Origin: Hyphomicrobiaceae bacterium
GTDB lineage: Bacteria > Pseudomonadota > Alphaproteobacteria > Rhizobiales > Xanthobacteraceae
Direction: 5' to 3'
Length of the DNA: 56,017 nucleotides
Assembly: GCA_021324465.1 (NCBI GenBank)
Contig: JAJPJB010000033.1
Location: 1-56,017 of the forward strand
The notes below the pieces were generated by a model. It was not told where the DNA came from. It saw nothing but the letters and a program-made list of their open reading frames with translations, and did not search any database. The position numbers and the translations under genes are program-made. This document shows, piece after piece, positions 1 to 8,777 of this stretch (within the stretch, counting starts at the first letter, position 1; every line of letters begins with the position of its first letter).

Positions 1-35
1 CGTAACCTATGTGTCCGGAACGGACCCATTGAGCA

Positions 36-112
36 TGGCGCGCTCGGAGAGATTCGAACTCCCGACCCTCAGATTCGAAGTCTGATGCTCTATCCAGCTG
101 AGCTACGAGCGC
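36..112 (-). tRNA. tRNA-Arg (anticodon TCG)
   Basis: On the minus strand a complete cloverleaf can be folded: the acceptor arm GCGCTCG pairs with CGAGCGC, the anticodon stem CAGA/TCTG encloses loop CTTCGAA with anticodon TCG, and the T arm contains GTTCGAATC. The discriminator base is G and the CCA end is encoded in the DNA. The anticodon reads CGA arginine codons. No gene lies between it and the window edge, and nothing in the 250 bp on its 5' side suggests a tRNA operon. Confidence 0.97.
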
Positions 113-366
113 CCGAGGTCGACGATGCGGCGCACAATAATGGCTTTGGCGCAAAAGTCACGACCGTGAAAAATCACGACGGTTGCGTGCCCGGCGCCCG
201 CTTTTGAACGATCGCAAAAGGGGCGTGACAGGGCAAGCATGCGAGGGTCGGCAGCGGAGCTTTTGCTTTTCATGCTTGCCCGGTCGGGCGCTCAGGTTGA
301 AACTGCCTGGGCAGCGCTACCGGCCGTAGCGCAAGCATGTCATAGAAGTTTCAGGAGGAGGATCAG

Positions 367-576
367 ATGGCGAAGAGCAAAAGCCTCGACGGCCGTCATC
401 GCGACAAGAGCGGGCGCATCGATCGCAAGCACGGAAATACGCGGGTGGGGACCTTGCGCAAGGAATATGGCGAAGGCTTCGCCAAGGGCCGCCGCAGGGA
501 CATGATGCTGAAGACTCTGCTCAAGGAGACCGGCAGCACGTCGCTGCACGAATATTTGCGGCAGCATCACAGGTAA
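367..576 (+). CDS. Small basic conserved hypothetical protein (69 aa)
   Basis: A 69-residue, strongly basic protein begins MAKSKSLDGRHRDKSGRI and ends in LHEYLRQHHR. The start is decided by a strong purine-rich ribosome-binding site (AGGAGGAGGATCAG) directly upstream of the ATG. It has no signal peptide or membrane segment; the N-terminal half is rich in Lys, Arg, Gly and Asp and probably disordered, and the C-terminal third could form a helix. I do not recognise a named domain, though proteins of this look are common in Rhizobiales. The charge would allow nucleic-acid binding, but that is only inference. Confidence 0.75.
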   Translation: MAKSKSLDGRHRDKSGRIDRKHGNTRVGTLRKEYGEGFAKGRRRDMMLKTLLKETGSTSLHEYLRQHHR

Positions 577-665
577 TCGAGGTCATCGCGACAAAAACGA
601 CAAGAACCGGCACGGGCGGCGGAAGTGCTTCCGCCGCCGCTTACACCGTGTGTGAACGCACACCC

Positions 666-1103
666 TTACGCGATCGGCGCGGGATCGCGCGCGGTGTCTC
701 TTTCGCGTGCCGTGGCCCTGGCGCTGTGGTGATGATCCTGCGGCGAGGCCGGCAGTTGCAGCACGGTCGCGGTTTGGCCGGGAATGAGCCGCGTCACCAT
801 CACAATCTGGCCGCCGGGAAATTCCAGCGCGTCATGATGCACGTGCGGATCATCCATGTTGACCTGACGGAAGCGCGCGACGCGATGTTCGATGCGCGCC
901 TTGCCGAACATGCTGAAGGCGCGGTCGTACATGACCGGATTGTCGAAAGCGATCTCGGTGCCGGGTCGCAGGCAGACCGCCACATCAGGATGCCCGACTT
1001 CCGTGAAGCCGCGCGTGATCGAACGGGCAAAGTCCGTCGACACAAGCTTGTCCGCGACCTTGGCGGGCCGCGAAGCAATGAGATGCAGGCTGTAGTCGCA
1101 CAT
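666..1103 (-). CDS. Conserved hypothetical protein, 'MCDYSLH' family, copy 1 (145 aa)
   Basis: The protein opens with MCDYSLHLIASRPAKVADKL and carries a central HHDALEFPGG motif and the string TVLQLPA. It is clearly paralogous to the protein at 4681-5094, which has the same opening, the HHDALEFP motif and TVLQLPA at matching positions. It has no signal peptide or transmembrane segment; the last ~25 residues are His/Arg-rich and not shared with the paralogue. The conserved Cys2 and the His-His-Asp cluster could bind a metal, which is inference. I do not recognise a named domain. It is transcribed away from the DMT-Bug block, and together the two copies bracket that block. Confidence 0.85.
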   Translation of the reverse strand: MCDYSLHLIASRPAKVADKLVSTDFARSITRGFTEVGHPDVAVCLRPGTEIAFDNPVMYDRAFSMFGKARIEHRVARFRQVNMDDPHVHHDALEFPGGQIVMVTRLIPGQTATVLQLPASPQDHHHSARATARERDTARDPAPIA

Positions 1104-1371
1104 GGGGGAGGCACTCCTATGGCGAGCCGCTATGAACGGCTCTCGCTTTGCTGAACCCTCTGATTGCTGAAATGTTCCGCCGAGGGCGCCTGCCGGCTTG
1201 ACGCCCGCATCGCGCTTTTCGCTTTCCGAGTCAGGGAGATGGCGGCGGCCGCGCGCATTAAGACTGCAGTCGGATTGTGATCACGCCGGTGGGGCGCCCC
1301 GGGCGCGCCCTTGATTGCAATGCCGGCAATTGGGGCCTAGACCGCAGGAAGGGTCTTGCGTGGGCAGGGGG

Positions 1372-2334
1372 ATGGACGACGTTAGCAAGCGGACGGGAAT
1401 GGGCGGCGGCGCAGCCGCGGCGCAGGCGAGGGGCGGGCCGGATCGCGCCGACAATGTGCCGGCCGGCATTGTGATGATGATCATTGCCACAATGCTGTTT
1501 GCCGGCGCATCGGCGGCCAGCAAATGGCTGGTGGCGAGCTATCCGGTCGGCGAAGTGCTGTTTCTGCGCTCGCTATCCTCGTTCATCGCCGGCGCCGCGG
1601 TGATCTTACCGGTTTCCGGCCTGGCGGTGTACGCGACACGGCGGCCGCGCGACCATCTGGCGCGCGGTCTCTCCCAGTCGATCTCGCAGCTTTCGCTGCT
1701 GCTGGCCTTCAGTCTGATGCCGCTCGCGGGCGCGGTCGCGATCAATTTCTCGGCGCCACTGTTCGCCGCCTTGGTCTCCATCGTCTGGCTCAAGGAGCGG
1801 GCAGGCCTCGCGCGCGGGGCGGCGCTGCTTATCGGCTTTGTCGGCGTCTTGATCGTCACCAATCCGGGCGCCAATTCGCTGACGCTCGGCGCGCTGTTCG
1901 CGCTGATCAACGCCGTCATGTATGGCACCGTGACGGTTGCCGTGCGCGGCATGACCAGAACGGAATCGGCGAATACGCTCGTCATCTGGCAACTGACGGT
2001 GCTCGCCGTCTGCCATAGTCTTTTGTTGTGCTTGGGCTGGCGCCGGCCGTCGGCAATCGATGCCGCGCTACTGTTCGGCACCGGCTTCGTCAATGCGATC
2101 GGCCAATGGTTCTGGACCAAGGCGCTGCATCTGGCACCCGCCCCGGCGGTGACCCCGTTCTACTACCTGATGCTGGTCTGGGCCCTTGTCGTCGGCTTTG
2201 TGATCTGGGGCGACGTGCCGTCGGCCGGCCTTCTGATCGGCTCGGCCATTGTCGTCGCCACCGGGCTGTTTCTGTTCCTGCGCGAGGCGCGCCTGCAGCA
2301 GGCGCTTTCGGCTGCGCGCCGCGGCAAGTCATAG
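1372..2334 (+). CDS. DMT-superfamily (EamA) transporter
   Basis: An integral membrane protein of about 320 residues with ten hydrophobic segments arranged as two EamA repeats, the usual size and layout of drug/metabolite transporters of the inner membrane. Typical features are the conserved glutamate after TM4 (SIVWLKERAGLARG), the GFVGVLIVTNPG segment and a repeat-2 ending PFYYLMLVWALVVGF. I chose ATG 1372 (MDDVSKRTG), which follows a GGCAGGGGG ribosome-binding site; the frame is open further upstream to 1315. The substrate cannot be read from sequence; relatives export amino acids or small metabolites. It lies 150 bp before two Bug-type binding proteins, which do not normally work with DMT permeases. 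Confidence 0.9.
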   Translation: MDDVSKRTGMGGGAAAAQARGGPDRADNVPAGIVMMIIATMLFAGASAASKWLVASYPVGEVLFLRSLSSFIAGAAVILPVSGLAVYATRRPRDHLARGLSQSISQLSLLLAFSLMPLAGAVAINFSAPLFAALVSIVWLKERAGLARGAALLIGFVGVLIVTNPGANSLTLGALFALINAVMYGTVTVAVRGMTRTESANTLVIWQLTVLAVCHSLLLCLGWRRPSAIDAALLFGTGFVNAIGQWFWTKALHLAPAPAVTPFYYLMLVWALVVGFVIWGDVPSAGLLIGSAIVVATGLFLFLREARLQQALSAARRGKS

Positions 2335-2483
2335 AGCGGCAAGACGCCACAGGGCGTAGCACCTGCCGATAGGCCCCCTCGGAAAGTTCTCGCCATGCCG
2401 CTAGACTCGCCCGCCGGCCACAAGTCGGAATGACTGAAAGAGACCAACCAAACAGGCCGGTAGGAAACGCAGAGGGGGGATAC

Positions 2484-3458
2484 GTGCAACGCCGAGATTT
2501 TGTAAAACTCGCGCTGGCAGGTGCGGCGCTGCCGCTTGTGCCGCGCCGCGCGGCCGCGCTGGATTATCCGACCCGGCCGGTTCACGTCCTGGTCGGCCAG
2601 GCCGCCGGCAGCTCGTCCGACATCACCGCGCGCTTGGTCGCACAATATTTGAGCGATCACCTCGGTCAGCAATTCGTCGTCGAGATCCGGCCCGGCGCCA
2701 CCGGCAACGTGGCAACCGAAGCGGTCGTTCGTGCGGCGCCTGACGGTTACACATTACTGCTCGTCAATTCGCAGAACACCATCAATCAGGCGATGTTTCC
2801 CGATCTGCCATTCGACTTTCGCCGCGACATCGCCCCGATTGCGATCGTGGACCGCGTCGCGCTGGTCATGGAAGTGCTGCCGACGTTCCCGGCCAAGACC
2901 GTTCCGGAATTCATCGCTTATGCCAAGGCCAATCCCGGCAAGATCAACATGGCCTCGGCCGGGGTCGGCGGCCCGCAACATGTGGCCGGCGAATTGTTCA
3001 AATACATGGCCGGCGTCAATCTCGTGCATGTGCCCTATCACGGCTCGACGCCGGCGCTGGTCGATCTGCTCGCCGGTCAGGTGCAGGTCATGTTCGACGT
3101 CACGCCATCATCGCTGCCGCATATCAGGCAGGGCAAATTGCGGCCGCTCGCGGTGACGACGCCGGAACGTGTCGATTTCCTGCCCGGCGTGCCGGCCATG
3201 GCCGAATTTCTGCCCGGCTACGAAGCGTTCGGCTGGATCGGCTACGGCGCGCCGAAGGGCACGCCCAAGTCCATCATCGACACGCTGAACAAGGCGGTCA
3301 ACCAAGCGATCGCTGATGCGGCCGTCAAAGGGCGTCTGCTCGATCTGGGCGCGCTCGTGATGCCGCCGAATACGCCCGAGGATTTTGCGAAATTCATCGC
3401 CGCCGATACCGAGAAATGGGTGAAGGTGGTGAAATTCGCCAATCTCAAGCCGGAATAA
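2484..3458 (+). CDS. Bug-family tripartite tricarboxylate transporter receptor
   Basis: A periplasmic solute-binding protein of the TctC/Bug family. Diagnostic motifs run in order: YPTRPVHVLVGQAAG after the signal, a GNVATE segment, APDGYTLLL, a PGKINMASAGVGG stretch, VPYHGSTPALVDLLAGQV and TPERVDFLPGVPAMAEF. The N-terminus MQRRDFVKLALAGAA is a twin-arginine signal, favouring the GTG at 2484 with AGAGGGGGG upstream; an in-frame ATG at 2430 would add 18 residues. Bug receptors bind organic acids, often dicarboxylates or aromatics, and usually outnumber their TctAB membrane partners; no tctA or tctB gene is present here. It is followed after 5 bp by a second Bug gene, so the two probably share a transcript. 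Confidence 0.93.
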   Translation: MQRRDFVKLALAGAALPLVPRRAAALDYPTRPVHVLVGQAAGSSSDITARLVAQYLSDHLGQQFVVEIRPGATGNVATEAVVRAAPDGYTLLLVNSQNTINQAMFPDLPFDFRRDIAPIAIVDRVALVMEVLPTFPAKTVPEFIAYAKANPGKINMASAGVGGPQHVAGELFKYMAGVNLVHVPYHGSTPALVDLLAGQVQVMFDVTPSSLPHIRQGKLRPLAVTTPERVDFLPGVPAMAEFLPGYEAFGWIGYGAPKGTPKSIIDTLNKAVNQAIADAAVKGRLLDLGALVMPPNTPEDFAKFIAADTEKWVKVVKFANLKPE

Positions 3459-3463
3459 GGATC

Positions 3464-4447
3464 ATGCGCCGTCGCCAGTTTCTGCAGCTCGCCGCAGCTG
3501 CCGCCGCGTTGTCCGTCCGATCACAACGCGCCGCCGCCGATGCCTATCCGTCGCGGCCGGTGACCATGGTGGTGCCGTTCGCCGCCGGCGGTGGTACCGA
3601 CATATTTGCGCGCATTCTCGCTGAAGGCATGCGCGGGCCGCTTGGCCAGCCGGTGATTATCGAAAATGTCGCTGGCGCCGGCGGCACGATCGGCGTGGCA
3701 CGCGTCGTGCATGCACCGCCCGACGGCTATACGCTGTCGATCGGCACGCTGACCACGCATGTGCTGTCCGGGGCGCTCTATCCGCTGCAATTCGATCTGC
3801 TCACCGATCTCGCGCCGATCGCGGAGCTCGGCTATGAGCCGCTGTTGATCGCGACGAGAAAGTCGCTGCCGGTCAATAATCTCAGAGACCTGATCGCCTG
3901 GCTGAAAGCGAATCCGGACAAGGCGAGTGCGGGCATTCCCGGCGCCGGCTCGACCGGCAATCTTGCCGATCTTTCATTTCAGAAGACGACCGGAACGAGC
4001 TTTCAGTTCGTGCCCTATCGCGGCGACGGGCCGGCGGTGCAGGACCTCGTCGCAGGCCAGATTGATCTGATGATCGAGCCATCGTCGAATTTCGTCGCAC
4101 AGGTGCAAGCCGGCACGGTCAAGGCACTGGCGGTGACGGCCAAGAGCCGCCATCCCGGCATGCCTGACGTGCCGACCGTGGATGAGGCCGGGCTACCCGG
4201 ATTTTACGTGACGATCTGGTTCGGACTGTGGGCGCCGAAAGACACGGCCAAGGACGTGATCGCGAAAATCAATGCCGCGACCGTCGCCGCGCTGGCGGAC
4301 GCGCAAGTTAAAGAGAAGCTCGCCAAGCTCGGTCAACAAGTCTCGACGCGTGAGCAACAGAGGCCCGAGGCGCTGCATGCCCATCAGCAGGCGGAAGCCG
4401 ATAAATGGTGGCCGATCATCAAGGCAGCCAATATCAAGGGCGGATGA
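3464..4447 (+). CDS. Bug-family tripartite tricarboxylate transporter receptor
   Basis: A second TctC/Bug solute-binding protein of about 327 residues, starting 5 bp after the stop of the previous one (ATG 3464 after a TAAGGATC ribosome-binding site). The twin-arginine-like signal MRRRQFLQLAAAAAALS is followed by YPSRPVTMVVPFAAGGGTD, the classic Bug opening, then PPDGYTLSIGTL, the FVPYRGDGPAVQDLVAGQ loop and a C-terminal helix pair ending in AANIKGG. It is distinctly different from its neighbour, so the pair is not a recent duplication. The ligand is unknown. Confidence 0.93.
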   Translation: MRRRQFLQLAAAAAALSVRSQRAAADAYPSRPVTMVVPFAAGGGTDIFARILAEGMRGPLGQPVIIENVAGAGGTIGVARVVHAPPDGYTLSIGTLTTHVLSGALYPLQFDLLTDLAPIAELGYEPLLIATRKSLPVNNLRDLIAWLKANPDKASAGIPGAGSTGNLADLSFQKTTGTSFQFVPYRGDGPAVQDLVAGQIDLMIEPSSNFVAQVQAGTVKALAVTAKSRHPGMPDVPTVDEAGLPGFYVTIWFGLWAPKDTAKDVIAKINAATVAALADAQVKEKLAKLGQQVSTREQQRPEALHAHQQAEADKWWPIIKAANIKGG

Positions 4448-4478
4448 GCATTTTTGCGCCGCGGCGGGGGAGTCTATC

Positions 4479-4520
4479 GTGACCATTAAGCGCCGCAAAT
4501 TTTTGCACGCCGGCGCGGTG
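4479..4520 (+). pseudogene. Relic of a third Bug receptor signal peptide
   Basis: Thirty bases after the second Bug gene, a GTG-initiated stretch encodes VTIKRRKFLHAGAV, nearly the canonical twin-arginine start (RRKFLHLAAGA) of rhizobial Bug receptors. The frame then runs into YDLSHASKNL and loses all resemblance to the family, and no Bug core follows before the convergent gene at 4681. I read it as the leftover 5' end of a deleted third paralogue. The similarity is short, so this is a suggestion. Confidence 0.4.
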
Positions 4521-4639
4521 TACGACCTCTCGCACGCATCAAAAAACCTCGGGCGGCGTGGACGACGGCTACCCGCCCACGCCACCCGCCAGGTGGGATG
4601 GCTGGTTGCCCTGCAACGGGCGAACCAGGAGGGACCCAA

Positions 4640-4665
4640 CCGGCCGTCCTCATCAGAACGGCCGG
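4640..4665 (-). terminator. Hairpin after copy 2 of the MCDYSLH gene
   Basis: An 8-bp perfect inverted repeat, CCGGCCGT and ACGGCCGG with a 10-base loop, sits just beyond the stop codon of the minus-strand gene at 4681-5094 and also beyond the plus-strand Bug genes. It could serve as a transcription end or 3' stabiliser for either side. There is no T-run on either strand, so it is not a textbook intrinsic terminator. Confidence 0.4.
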
Positions 4666-4680
4666 CTTCTGATTTCGGCC

Positions 4681-5094
4681 TCAACCGACGTAGGCCGCCC
4701 GCTGCTGCTCTTCGGCTTCTTTGGCCGTTTTCGGCTGTGCCGGCAGCTGCAGGACCGTTGCCTCCTGGCCCTCGCAGAGCAGCGTCAAGAGCACGACCCG
4801 CCCGTCAGGAAATTCCAGCGCATCGTGATGGGCCGCGGCCTTGTCCTTGTTGATTTGCCTGAAAATTGCGGTCCGGTGACTGAGCGCCTTTTCGCGCCAC
4901 GGGAATAGACCCGTCGCCAGGCACGACACGTCATTGGTAAAGGATAGCTCCGTGCCGGGGAGGATGCAGACTGCGGTATAGGGGTCGTCAACCGAGCAGA
5001 ATCCGCGCGTGCCGGTGCCAAAATCACGCGTAATCAGCTTGTCGGCGACCTTGGCGGGCCGCGATCGCACATTGTGCAGGCTGTAGTCACACAT
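4681..5094 (-). CDS. Conserved hypothetical protein, 'MCDYSLH' family, copy 2 (137 aa)
   Basis: Paralogue of the protein at 666-1103. Both share MCDYSLH at the start, SRPAKVADKL, a PGTE segment, FRQ(V/I)N, HHDALEFP and TVLQLPA, and have about the same length; the middle (residues 45-85) and the C-terminal tails differ. The ATG at 5094 has TTGGAGTG upstream. This copy has extra cysteines (FCSVDD, VCIL, SCLA) that copy 1 lacks in part. It appears cytoplasmic. Function unknown; the shared Cys2 and His-His-Asp positions are the obvious candidates for metal or redox chemistry, but that is speculation. Confidence 0.85.
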   Translation of the reverse strand: MCDYSLHNVRSRPAKVADKLITRDFGTGTRGFCSVDDPYTAVCILPGTELSFTNDVSCLATGLFPWREKALSHRTAIFRQINKDKAAAHHDALEFPDGRVVLLTLLCEGQEATVLQLPAQPKTAKEAEEQQRAAYVG

Positions 5095-5320
5095 TTGGGC
5101 TCACTCCAATTTAGTCAGCCCCATCGGCAAAACGAGCGGCCAAGCATTTAGTTTCGCAAGGCCCGCCAATTGTTTCACCATGCCGCCGGTGATCGCGCTG
5201 CAATAGCGAAAACAGGACCTAGAATCGTTATAATGCGCATTTGGTCGGCAATCGCCTTCCATGATTGACGAATCGGCATGCGCGCTCCGTTAATACGGCG
5301 GCACGAATTGCGCCGATTGC

Positions 5321-7495
5321 ATGAAACAGACCGCCCCTGCACGGCCCGCCTCTGACGCCACGGCGCAACTGCAAGGCGCGATGTCGCAGGGCGCGCCTGT
5401 CATCGATCTCGCCGCCCGCGTCGCCGAAGGACTTGCCCTGCATCAAGCCGGACAGCTGGACGCGGCCGCGGCGATTTATCGGCAGGTACTGGCGACCAAG
5501 CCCGATCACTTTGACAGCCTGCATCTGCTTGGCGTCATTTTCCATCAGTGCGGCCGGCATATGCAGGCGGTACAGCAGATCGAGACGGCGCTTGCCGTCA
5601 GTCCCGATAATGTCTTCGCCTTGAACAATCGCGGCATCGCGCTTGGCGCGCTGGGGCGATTGCACGATGCGCTGGCCAGCTATGACCGGGCGCTTGCACT
5701 GCGCCCGGATTATGCGGACGCTTGGCTCAATCGCGGCAATGCGCTGCTGGCTCTCAAGCGCTGCGAAGACGCCATTGCCAGCTATGATCGCGCGCTCACG
5801 CTGCGGCCCGATTATGCCGAAGCACTGTCGAACCGCGGCAGCGCCTTGCATGCGCTCGGCCGCTTTGCCGACGCGCTGGCCAGCTGCGACCGCGCGCTCG
5901 CCCTGCGCGCTGATTATGCCGAAGCATTGCTGAACCGCGGCAACGCACTCAAGGACTTGCGGCAGTTCGAGGCGGCGCTGCAAAGCTATGATCGCGCCCT
6001 CGCGCTGCAACCGGATTACCTCGAAGCACTGTGCAATCGCGCGGTCGTGCTGCACGATTTGCAATGCTTCGACGAAGCGCTGTCAAGCTGCGATCGCGCG
6101 CTGGCGCTGCGGGACGATTTCGCCGAGGCCCATGCCAATCGCGGCAATGCGCTGCACGGGTTGGCGCGATACGAGGAAGCCCTTGCAAGCTATGATCGGG
6201 CGCTGGCGCTGCGCCCCGATCTCGCCGAAGCCCATGCCAACCGCGCCGGTACGCTGCAGGCGTTGCGGCGGTTCGACGCGGCGCTGGCCGATTACGATCG
6301 CGCAGTGGCGCTACTGCCAAACCGCGCCGAGACGCATTACAACCGCGGCAATGCGCTGCACGCCATTTTGCGTTTCGACGAGGCGTTGACATCCTATGGC
6401 CGCGCGCTCGCGCTGCGTCCGAATTATGCCGAGGCGCTCGTCAATCGCGGCGCCACATTGCAGAATTTGCGGCGCTTCGATGAAGCGCTCGCCGACTACC
6501 AGCGCGCCTATGCCGTGCGGCCGGATTTTGCCGACGCTCATTATAATGAGGCGCTCTGCCGTTTGCTGATCGGCGATCTCAGGCGCGGCTGGGAGGAGCA
6601 CGAGTGGCGCTGGGACACTGACCAACACAAAAGCTTCAGGCGCAATTTCGCGCAGCCGCTCTGGACGGGTTCCGACGACATCGCCGGCAAGACGATTCTC
6701 CTGCACGCCGAACAGGGTTTTGGCGACACGATTCAGTTCTGCCGTTATGCGACTTTGGCGGCGGCACGCGGAGCGCGTATCGTGCTCGAAGTGCAGGCGC
6801 CGCTCGCTGCGTTGATGCGGGCGCTTCCTGGTGTCGCACAGGTCATACCGCGCGGCGAGGCGCTGCCGCATTTTGATCTGCATTGTCCCTTGCTCAGCCT
6901 GCCGCGCGTCTTTGCGACCGAGCTCGGGAGTGTGCCCGGCGCGACGCCGTTTTTGCATGCGTCGGCTGAGCTGACAGCGCATTGGCGCGAGCGGCTTCCC
7001 CGCTGCGACCGGCCGCGCATCGGGCTCGCCTGGTCCGGCCGCCCGACGCACAAGAATGATCATAACCGCTCGGTCGCGCTTGCGACGTTCCTGGACATTA
7101 TTGCCGACGCGAACGCGGATTTTGTCAGCCTGCAACGCGAGGTGCGCGCGGCGGACACCGCCACGCTCAGCAGACGCGGCGACATTATTCACTTTGGCGA
7201 GGACTTGCGGGATTTCTCCGACACGGCAGCGCTCATCGCAAATCTCGATCTCGTCGTTGCGGTCGATACCTCCGTCGCGCATCTGGCCGGCGCTCTGGCA
7301 AAGCCGGTGTGGGTGCTCCTGCCGTTCATTCCCGACTGGCGCTGGCTCTTGGATCGCGACGGCAGCCCCTGGTATCCGACGGCGCGCCTGTTCCGGCAGG
7401 ATGAGAGGCGGCGGTGGGATGGCGTGATCGCGCGCGTGAACACGGCACTACGCGAGTATATTCGGGGCCGCAGACCTGACGGTTACCCCCCATAG
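5321..7495 (+). CDS. TPR-repeat protein fused to a GT9-like glycosyltransferase domain (724 aa)
   Basis: Residues ~25-410 are about eleven to twelve 34-residue tetratricopeptide repeats with a strikingly regular core (ALASYDRALALRPDYAEA, NRGNAL). From about residue 430 a second domain starts with KTILLHAEQGFGDTIQFCRY, resembling the GDxIQ opening of heptosyltransferase-like (GT9/GT-B) proteins, and later carries IGLAWSGRPTHKNDHNRS and the VAVDTSVAHLAGAL donor-site motif. Such fusions are common in rhizobia and are thought to act on cell-surface glycans or as scaffolds, but no substrate is known. It is cytoplasmic, with no signal peptide. It stands alone between two unrelated genes. The repeats are similar at DNA level too, so copy number may vary between strains. 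Confidence 0.88.
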   Translation: MKQTAPARPASDATAQLQGAMSQGAPVIDLAARVAEGLALHQAGQLDAAAAIYRQVLATKPDHFDSLHLLGVIFHQCGRHMQAVQQIETALAVSPDNVFALNNRGIALGALGRLHDALASYDRALALRPDYADAWLNRGNALLALKRCEDAIASYDRALTLRPDYAEALSNRGSALHALGRFADALASCDRALALRADYAEALLNRGNALKDLRQFEAALQSYDRALALQPDYLEALCNRAVVLHDLQCFDEALSSCDRALALRDDFAEAHANRGNALHGLARYEEALASYDRALALRPDLAEAHANRAGTLQALRRFDAALADYDRAVALLPNRAETHYNRGNALHAILRFDEALTSYGRALALRPNYAEALVNRGATLQNLRRFDEALADYQRAYAVRPDFADAHYNEALCRLLIGDLRRGWEEHEWRWDTDQHKSFRRNFAQPLWTGSDDIAGKTILLHAEQGFGDTIQFCRYATLAAARGARIVLEVQAPLAALMRALPGVAQVIPRGEALPHFDLHCPLLSLPRVFATELGSVPGATPFLHASAELTAHWRERLPRCDRPRIGLAWSGRPTHKNDHNRSVALATFLDIIADANADFVSLQREVRAADTATLSRRGDIIHFGEDLRDFSDTAALIANLDLVVAVDTSVAHLAGALAKPVWVLLPFIPDWRWLLDRDGSPWYPTARLFRQDERRRWDGVIARVNTALREYIRGRRPDGYPP

Positions 7496-7675
7496 TCTGT
7501 GAGTTCGCGGCGCGGGATTTGAGGCTCTGCTCTGGCACTTCAATCACGCGCCTGCTAATTTCTGCAGTTGGGCATTTCCGAGATTGCTCCGTCCACGACA
7601 CCATTCCGCGATCAGTGATAACGATTAGAAATTTATCGACTACTATGGCGGGCGAGTTTTGGCTGGAGGGAGGCG

Positions 7676-8662
7676 ATGCAACGCCGCGCTTTTATTTCGC
7701 TGGCTGCGAGTGCAGCTGCCGTTTTGCGGCCGTTCAGTGTGTATGCGGAGCGGACAAGCATTGCGACGGTTGGCTTTCTCAGCAGTTTTCCGCCCGACAC
7801 ACGCCCAAAGTTCACGCGGGCTTTCGAGCGAGGGCTCAGCGAAAGTGGTTTCGTAAACGGACAGACTGTCGCGATCGAATATCGCTGGGCTGAGGCAGGT
7901 CAATACGAGCGATTGCCGACACTGGCGGTTGATTTGATCGGCCGCGGAGTAAGTGTTCTTTTTGCGACTCCAATCAATGCTGCTATTGCAGCGAAAAATG
8001 CAACCTCCACGATTCCAATCGTATTCGCGATCGGCAGCGACCCGGTTCAAATGCGCCTCGCGGCAACTCTGAACCATCCAGGTGGAAATTCCACCGGCGT
8101 GACCTTCCTTTCAGTCGAACTCGGGAGAAAGCGACTGGAGTTGCTCCGGGAGCTGAAGCCTAAGACTGCATCGGTTGCCCTGCTCGTGAATCCGAAAAAT
8201 CCGACAGTGGCCGCGCAAATCAGCGAGAATCAGGCCGCGACGACGGCGCTTGGCTTGCGCTTCGATGTGGTGAACATCAGCCCACAGACGGACATCGAGG
8301 ATGTTTTTGCAAGGCTTGTTCAACAGCGGGCTGATGCGGTTGTGATTGGCGCTGATCCGATCTTTTGGGATCTTCGCGGCCAACTTGTCGCGTCTGCCGC
8401 ACGGCACTCCCTTCCTGCCATCTATTTTGCGCGGGAGTTCCCTGCTGCTGGCGGACTGATCAGCTATAATTCGGACTTCGCCGATTCTATTCGCGAGGCA
8501 GGTACATATGTCGGGCGAGTCCTGAAAGGCGAAAAACCTGGAGAACTTCCGGTGCTACAACCGACGAAGTTCGAGTTGGTGATCAACCTCAAGACAGCCA
8601 AGGCACTCGGCATAGCGGTGCCGCAAACACTGCTTGTCGAGGCCGATGAGGTCATCGAATAG
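7676..8662 (+). CDS. ABC transporter substrate-binding protein (PF04392 type)
   Basis: A 328-residue periplasmic binding protein with a twin-arginine-like leader (MQRRAFISLAASAAAVL). Motifs match the ABC_sub_bind family: a GFLSSFPP-type opening, FERGLSESGFVNGQTVAIEYRWAEG-like segment, DPVQMRLAATLNHPGGNSTGV, LVNPKNPT and the terminal KTAKALGIAVPQTLLVEADEVIE. The ATG follows GGAGGGAGGCG. Family members are numerous in rhizobia, often without adjacent permease genes as here; some relatives (TrpX/TrpY systems) bind aromatic amino acids, which does not settle this one's ligand. The gene is visibly less GC-rich at third positions than its neighbours, which may reflect horizontal acquisition. Confidence 0.9.
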   Translation: MQRRAFISLAASAAAVLRPFSVYAERTSIATVGFLSSFPPDTRPKFTRAFERGLSESGFVNGQTVAIEYRWAEAGQYERLPTLAVDLIGRGVSVLFATPINAAIAAKNATSTIPIVFAIGSDPVQMRLAATLNHPGGNSTGVTFLSVELGRKRLELLRELKPKTASVALLVNPKNPTVAAQISENQAATTALGLRFDVVNISPQTDIEDVFARLVQQRADAVVIGADPIFWDLRGQLVASAARHSLPAIYFAREFPAAGGLISYNSDFADSIREAGTYVGRVLKGEKPGELPVLQPTKFELVINLKTAKALGIAVPQTLLVEADEVIE

Positions 8663-8777
8663 TGCTGTGAAGTTCCTGTAGGGCTCAACGCGCAGCCGCG
8701 CTCAAGGTCCGACTTCAAGTTTGTCCTGCGCCGGACAATCCACATCGTCCGTCAGTTCCGTTTTGCGCGCACGCGGC

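Noticed and set aside
4272-4853. A 193-codon plus-strand frame after the second Bug gene
   Set aside because: Its first part is the Bug gene in another frame and its end is antisense to the MCDYSLH copy 2; only the short signal-like stretch at 4479-4520 looks meaningful.
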